Assembly: GCA_963921405.1 (NCBI GenBank)
Contig: OY992881.1
Span: 95,292,876 to 95,356,875, forward strand
DNA length: 64,000 nt
Direction: 5' to 3'
Source: Cepaea hortensis
Lineage: Eukaryota; Mollusca; Gastropoda; Stylommatophora; Helicidae
Shown here: in pieces, positions 58,431 through 64,000 of the stretch
How positions within the stretch are numbered: the first letter of the stretch is position 1
Layout of the letters: each line of letters begins with the position of its first letter
Notes under the pieces: model-generated
Database searches by the model: none
Told to the model about the DNA's origin: nothing
What the model saw: the letters and a program-made list of their open reading frames with translations, nothing else
Translations under genes and position numbers: made by a program

Positions 58431-58760
58431 ACTCTGTCATAGACATACTGTGCCACAAGTTAAAACATCTAACCTCTTAGTTCTCTGGTGTTTGTCTAGT
58501 TCCCTTTATGAGCTCCATATTGGTGATTCTGTCATACATATACTGTGCCACAAGTTAAAACATCTAACCTCTTAGTTCTCTGGTGTTTGTCTAGTTCTCT
58601 ATATGAGCTCCATGCTGGTGATTCTGTCATACATATACTGTGCCACAAGTTAAAACATCTAACCTCTTAGTTCTCTGGTATTTGTCTAGTTCCCTTTATG
58701 AGCTCCATATTGGTGATTCTGTCATACACATACTGTGCAGCAGGTTAAAACATTTACCCA
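58431..58760. repeat. 95-bp tandem repeat, 3.5 copies
   Basis: Unit starts at 58431, 58527, 58621 and 58716 (CTGTCATACATATACTGTGCC and following). It lies inside the decayed LINE block 58180-59330. Confidence 0.93.
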
Positions 58761-58814
58761 GGTTTATTTAGTGTGTTCATGCCAAAAGTAGAAGATAAAA
58801 TAACACTGCATGCG

Positions 58815-59330
58815 TTACATGATCAATCAATCAGCTGCCATCTCCACAAAGAAGTTTGGCTGCAATGGATCTCCAACACTGTCTGTCTATCACCCTGACT
58901 GTACATTCTGTCAGATTGCTGTTCGTTCATCTCTTGATGTTATCTTTCCACTTGTATCATTGTCTGTCTCTTGCTCACTTTCCCTCAACCTTGCCCTCCA
59001 GTATGGTGTTTATAAGTGTATTATGTCTTTTAACCTGGCCAAAATATTTAACTTTTTTTTATTTCTTTCATCAACTCTCCTTTCATTCCCAGTTTTTCTA
59101 GAACCTCTGTATTTGTTTTCATTAAATACGATATATTCTTCTATATACCCACATCTCCAGGGCCTCTATTTGACTTTCTAGTTGCTTGTTCAATGTCCAG
59201 GCTTCCGGGCCATACAATAGTGATGAATATATGTAGAATTTGACAATTCTCAGTTTTAATGCGTTGTTAATTTCTCTAGACGTTAATACTGATTTCATGC
59301 TGCTGAAAGCATTTTTGGCCATTCCTATTC
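58815..59330 (-). pseudogene. LINE 3' end, RT C terminus with GATT tail
   Basis: Minus strand: MAKNAFSSMKSVLTS, LRIVKFYIYSSLLYGPEAWT and ALEMWVYRRIYRI, then after frameshifts ILEGKVEGK and WRSIAANFFVEMAAD with a stop, and GATTGATTGAT. A dead, 5'-truncated copy. Confidence 0.75.
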
Positions 59331-59417
59331 AGACTAAAAGTACAAGATAAAATAACGCTGCATGCGTTACAAAATACCTACATGCAATAGGTCACGTACA
59401 GAAAGCGTTATGCGTTA

Positions 59418-59666
59418 CAAGGGTAAGTTAATAAGTAAGTCACAAATGGCTGTAGAAAAATAACTAAATATGATAACAACTTGAAACCAGTTTATTTTTA
59501 TACATGCATTGTCCCTTTATTTCTCAACATAATTTCCACCAACATTGATGCACTTATCCCATCGTTTTATCAGTCCTCCCAAACTGGCTGCATAGAACTG
59601 CGTGCTTTGTTTTCATTTACTGGCCATCCCACAGAACTGTGTGACTTACATATTGACTCGCCCTCG
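59418..59666 (-). mobile_element. Internally deleted mariner with both ends
   Basis: Left end (CAAGGGTAAGTTAATAAGTA) and right end (TATTGACTCGCCCTCG) are inverted copies of the mariner TIR, each bordered by TA (59416-59417, 59667-59668). Inside, the minus strand retains the transposase C terminus (WDKCINVGGNYVEK). The 5' end joins directly to codons near the C terminus, so about 1 kb is deleted. Confidence 0.8.
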
Positions 59667-59759
59667 TAACTTTTTCTACCCGGCTATGCACCACTTTACT
59701 GGAAATCGCTAGGGGCTAAGTCCATTGAAAACCCACCTTGGCGGGTGACATTTCGCGAA

Positions 59760-59995
59760 AGATGCCGAAGTTGAATGTGAAGTGAAAACATGGTTTAGAA
59801 AACAGAGCATGCAAGTTCTATGCAGCCAGTTTGGGAGAACTGATAAAACTATGGGATAAGTGCATCAATGTTGGTGGAAATTATGTTGAGAAATAAAAGG
59901 ACAATGTATGAATACAAATAAACTGGCTTCAAGTTGTTATCATATTTAGTTATTTCTCTACAGCCATTTGTGACTTACTTATTAACTTACCCTCA
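59760..59995 (+). pseudogene. mariner transposase C terminus and 3' TIR
   Basis: Plus-strand copy of the same end: EVKTWFRKQSMQ, a frameshift, then the WDKCINVGGNYVEK codons and the TIR to TA 59996-59997. The 5' part is missing. Together with the preceding element it forms a large imperfect palindrome. Confidence 0.8.
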
Positions 59996-60249
59996 TACTT
60001 GAGATAAAAATACAGAGCACTAAAAAGGTAAAGATAGTCCCATGTCAATATACTACCATTTGAGTGTGTAGTGTTATGCCTTCACACGTTCTAGGCTATG
60101 CATATGAGGTGAGTTGGTCAGTTCCCTTTCTTGCAGCCTTATTTCCCAGACAATTCCCGGACAATTCTGAAGATTGTCCGGAGCCCAGTGTTATGGGACT
60201 GGGTCAACCTCAAGGCTGCACTGGTAAGAAAAAAATAACCCTGCTTCTG

Positions 60250-60311
60250 CTGGAAACTAAACCTGAACCACTGTTTCATAAGGCAAGCACACTAACCACT
60301 ATGCCAACATA
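60250..60311 (-). repeat. tRNA-like SINE head
   Basis: Minus strand TGGCATAGTGGTTAGTGTGC (A box) and CAGTGGTTCAGGTT (weak B box). No body recognised. Confidence 0.45.
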
Positions 60312-61589
60312 ACTCCAGAAGTCTACATATATGAAAAATAAAAATTCAACATATAATCATGTTTTACACTTATAGCAAAGTTGTTTAACAATATATTTAC
60401 ATCCATCAGCATACACAGCTCATATAGAAAATAATATTCATTAACGCCAAACACCAAAGAATGTAAGAAATATAAAGGAATTCTTTGTAAGAAGAAGTAA
60501 ATAATTAGAAACACTCAACTTTACTATTAAAAGGCAAGTTCATAAAAGGAAATGCACCAAAACAAAAGCACACATTTACTAGCTTTTTGATTTACTTTCG
60601 ATTGAAATCCTGTAAATATGTAATAAAGACTTCATTGATTCTGTACAATGAGTACTTTTTTAAGGAAGAACATTTATGAATGGGTTAACAATTAATGCTA
60701 AAATATGGCAAGCTGTGTAAGGCAGAAAATACTATAATGAAGCGGATAAATGCAATTCAGAAATTTTACCAATGTTACAATGTTTTTACCATTGTTACAA
60801 TGTTAACCGGGCATAAACAACACATGTGGTGAATTACAAATGTGCTGTTGTGATTGACAGATGCAGAAATGACATATATCATTTATTTTGAGGTTCTATG
60901 GCATGGACCAGTGATAAAAATATAGTGTTTTATATATGCTTAAATAAGTCAGTGTTCAACGGTTATAGGACACTTCAATATGAAAATCAGACGCAGACAG
61001 TAAAGCAAACAACTAAAGTACAATGAATAAGCGGGAACACAACTAGACATTAAAACAACACAATGATTATTTCAACAGTCAGGCAGCAGAAGAAATAATG
61101 ATCAGAACATAACTAAACATTTATGAAGCGCAAATGGACAGATCCATAAACCTGCCTAAAATGTATAAAATAAACATGAGCACTTTATCAAACTGTTGAC
61201 CAACAAAAAATAACTCACATGAAGCATGATTTATTTAACACTTAATGTGAGAAAAAGTAAAATCACAGTTTTCTTCACAATAAATGGCAAGAATTCTCTG
61301 TGATATTTGATTTACATAATTTGCGTAAACTATAAACAGACAAAAATTATACAAACAAAAAATTATGATTAACATGATGAATGCCCATCTTAAGTAGATT
61401 GATTGGCACCGGAACAATAAATCAGTCAATAGCTACACATTAAAATAGTAATTGAAGCATTGTTTTAAAAACACAGATACTAACATAATGAAGCAATTTA
61501 ACATGAAATGTGGTAAACTACTGCCTGTGGAATCCAAATTGCTGTAGCAAATAATTCAAACATATGCTAACTGAATTCAGCACACAATT
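60312..61589. other. Unassigned, AT-rich
   Basis: No frames, motifs or clear repeats in about 1.3 kb. Confidence 0.35.
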
Positions 61590-61930
61590 CAAACGGTTTG
61601 CTGCCATTAAGTAAGTTTAGCCTATACTTCAAACTGTTTGTTGAGCCAAGAAAATATGTAAAACTCTTTACTGTCGCAGGTAACTAACAAAAATATTTTA
61701 AACTGTTTACTGTCTTAAGTAGAACTGTTTACTTTCTTTTAAGTAGAACTGTTTACTGTCTTAAGTAACAAATATGTTTCAAACTGTATTCTGTATGAAA
61801 TGACTAGCAAACATATTTCACAACAGATAACTAACAAATCAACTCCAAACGGTTTACTGACTTGTATTAAATAGCACTTTACATATTTCAGGTAACTAGC
61901 AAACATGTCAAATTGGTTACGCTCTGATAT
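61590..61930. repeat. Degenerate AT-rich minisatellite
   Basis: AACTGTTTACTGTCTTAAGTA and CTAGCAAACATATTTC phrases recur with varying spacing (about 35-45 bp). Copies are too diverged for an exact period. Confidence 0.6.
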
Positions 61931-62070
61931 CAATATCAAAATCCGTAATCAAAATACGTTTTGTGTCTGTTTTAATTGCTGTGGGCAAGTGAGGCTGGAT
62001 TTCAAGATAATGTAAGGATATTCTCATCTAGGTGTCAATACGAAATAAAGGGAACATTCACATCTAGATG

Positions 62071-62071
<1 letters not shown>

Positions 62072-62139
<68 letters not shown>
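62072..62139. repeat. (AT)n microsatellite
   Basis: About 34 AT units, followed by an ACGC/ACAC run to about 62175. Confidence 0.97.
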
Positions 62140-62144
<5 letters not shown>

Positions 62145-62179
62145 GCACGCACGCACACACGCACGCACGCACACATACA

Positions 62180-62985
62180 TACATAATACTCGGGCACAAA
62201 GACAACTGGGTGAGGCAGCCGAAAAGGCCTCAGTTGGCTGTGGAACTGCCGAAACATAAATTGGGACATGTCTGGACAAAAATATAGTTAAAGCTTCTGT
62301 TGGTAACTGCAAGGCAACTAACATCGGAACCAATCTCTCAACTACGATCTAGAACTTGTCCTGTCTCATGTTGACTCCATAGCCTTCCCTCGGAGCGAGG
62401 GTAGTGCATCTAAATACGGGACTGTTCAGTTGGGCAAATCACTGCACGTTAGCAGTCGCCAATCATGCAAATGTTGGCTGAAGTCCAACCTCCACACCAG
62501 GGGGCGGTAGTTGTCTTACGAAAGCCACACTCTGCAGCACAGACCAAGAGATAGGTCGAGAAACTCAGAGGAAGAACCGGCTTCCTAGAGTGTAGCACCA
62601 TGAACGGGTCATAAAGAAGGTACATGGCAACGAAGACGAACGGAGGTGATAGAGGCAGTGGCTGGGGAAGAAGCTGGCTCCCCACTACCACAGGTGCTAG
62701 GATGGTGTGAGGGCACCAAGCACCAGGTACACAGGCTCTCCTCCCTGAGGGAGGGGAGGCTTGAGAATGGACATGTTCACAGTTAAGGGACAAGCACGGA
62801 ACAACGACAACGCAAACGTCCGAACGCCTCTTACGGCAGGGGAAAGACGCCTGGAGTCATGACCCAGACGGGCCTGCCCCTAGAGAATGTTAAGATGTGA
62901 AAGGGCCAAAACATTCAGTGAAGGGGGACCTCTTCTGATGATCAGAAACCCCTGCTGTGTTTGCTCTGCGGTGGCGTTTTTATCA
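62180..62985. mobile_element. GC-rich unidentified insertion
   Basis: About 800 bp of markedly higher GC than either flank interrupts the minisatellite. A minus-strand frame of 114 codons (62449-62793) has no recognisable motif. The left edge carries the long AT/AC microsatellite, which may be its tail. Likely a mobile-element piece (for example a LINE 5' region), but I cannot name it. Confidence 0.45.
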
Positions 62986-63509
62986 CTAATATAGAGGGAA
63001 TATGTTCATCTAGATGTCAATATGATATAAAGGGAACATTCTAATCTAGATGTCAATATATAACATAGAGGGAACATTCTCATCAAGATGTTAATATATA
63101 ACATAGAGGAAATATCCACATTTAGATGAAAATATATTATCTAGGGAACATGCACATCTAGATGTCACTATGATATAGAACATTCTCATCTAAATGTCAA
63201 TATGATAAATAGGGAACACTCTCTCTCATTTAGATGTCAATATGACATATAGGGAACATTCACATGTAGATTTCAGTAAGACATAGAGGGAAAATTCTCA
63301 TCTAGATGTCAATATTACACAGAGGGAACATTCTTATCTCGATGTCAATATGACATAGAAGGAATATTCTCATCTAGAATTCAATATGATACAGGGAGAA
63401 TATTCTCACCTAGATTTCAATTTGGTAAACATTCTCATCTTGATGTCATGATGGGATATGTTATCCTGACTATCAGGATGTGCTAAATAAGGTAAACTAA
63501 TACTGATTT

Positions 63510-63743
63510 GCCGGTCTCCCTGGCGAAGGAGTTAAGGACGCTGTTCGTAATCCCGTATACTCATGTATGAAACACAGCTGCGCAAGATTCGGCAGCGGAT
63601 TGTGCAGCGCTGGTTAATTACGGAGGTATGTGAGACGGCCGTTCAGAAAGCAATGGCAAACTACTGAACATAAAACTTGCCAAGACATCAACAGCAGCTG
63701 AAAAATGCTGGTGTTGACTGCAATGTCCTGTAAATAAGATATG
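63510..63743 (+). repeat. tRNA-derived SINE copy K
   Basis: Starts GCCGGTCTCCCTGGCGAAGG (A box), has a decayed B box (GTATGAAACAC), the GGCAAACTACTGAACATAAA body and ends GTCCTGTAAATAAGATATG plus an A run. Confidence 0.82.
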
Positions 63744-63783
63744 AAAAAAAAAATAAAAATACAGATTTCAAAGTAGAATAAAG

Positions 63784-63905
63784 CAAATAATTTGGATTTC
63801 ATGGTGATATACAGAGAATATAATTGTCTGGATTTTATTATAAAACAAATAATTTGATTTCATGGTGATATACAGAGAATATAATTGTCTGGATTTTATG
63901 ATCAA
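63784..63905. repeat. 61-bp direct duplication
   Basis: CAAATAATTTG and the following sequence start at 63784 and again at 63845, differing by one G. Confidence 0.9.
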
Positions 63906-64000
63906 CACCAAGAACTGACTGACCAGGATTTCAACGTAGAAAACTGCTGGCATCTTGCCAAACAATAATTTGTTACATTGTGCTGTAAGAGAGGTATAGT

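Larger units (their letters stand above)
62001..63455. repeat. 38-bp-class minisatellite, split by an insertion
   Basis: The unit is roughly ATAGAGGGAACATTCTCATC, TAGATGTCAATATGAC. Two copies lie at about 62005-62072 and about 12 diverged copies at 62990-63455. Between them lies the AT/AC tract and a GC-rich segment. Confidence 0.85.

Overview
The window reads as nuclear DNA of a repeat-rich metazoan, most plausibly a mollusc or other lophotrochozoan. The evidence is a spliceable exon with a strong polypyrimidine-AG acceptor, tRNA-derived SINEs, several LINE clades, mariner ends, a long-LTR Gypsy-type element, and abundant micro- and minisatellites. There is no operon structure, no Shine-Dalgarno spacing and no dense coding. 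The taxonomic call is inference from repeat composition only.

Host genes are scarce. Two protein-coding candidates stand out: a large Ser/Thr-rich ORF on + (3732-5642, behind a clear splice acceptor) and a 203-residue ORF on - (28503-29114). They share an unusual pair of short motifs, KSILKNT and a basic PKK-V-[ST]-F element near the C terminus, with almost the same spacing. These match the SILK and RVxF docking motifs of protein phosphatase 1 (PP1) regulators, so they may be paralogues. The second gene runs, at its stop codon, into a 3.1 kb array of a 57-bp satellite whose unit contains the gene's last codons.

Layout. 1-6 kb: 32-bp minisatellite, LINE relic, gene 1, a 126-bp foldback MITE. 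6-13 kb: SINEs, two LINE relics (one split by a SINE with a 14-bp target duplication), a mariner 3' end. 13.3-22.7 kb: a very young LTR retrotransposon with about 3.2 kb LTRs that are almost identical, a tRNA-Pro primer site, and one long open frame for gag, protease and only the two ends of pol (reverse transcriptase, RNase H and the integrase core are absent). 22.7-29 kb: simple repeats, SINE, the 57-bp satellite and gene 2. 29-41 kb: mostly unassigned sequence with LINE, SINE and minisatellite pieces. 41.6-48.5 kb: a near full-length L1/Tx1-like LINE interrupted by an I-like (RNase H-bearing) LINE with a 10-bp target duplication. 48.5-52 kb: GT, GA and a 0.5 kb GAA tract. 52-55.4 kb: LINE copies inserted in an AT-rich minisatellite. 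55.4-64 kb: AT-rich DNA with minisatellites, LINE and mariner relics, a GC-rich insertion and SINEs.

The recurring theme is nesting. Mobile elements sit inside minisatellites and inside each other, and many insertions still show target-site duplications, so the order of events can be partly read.
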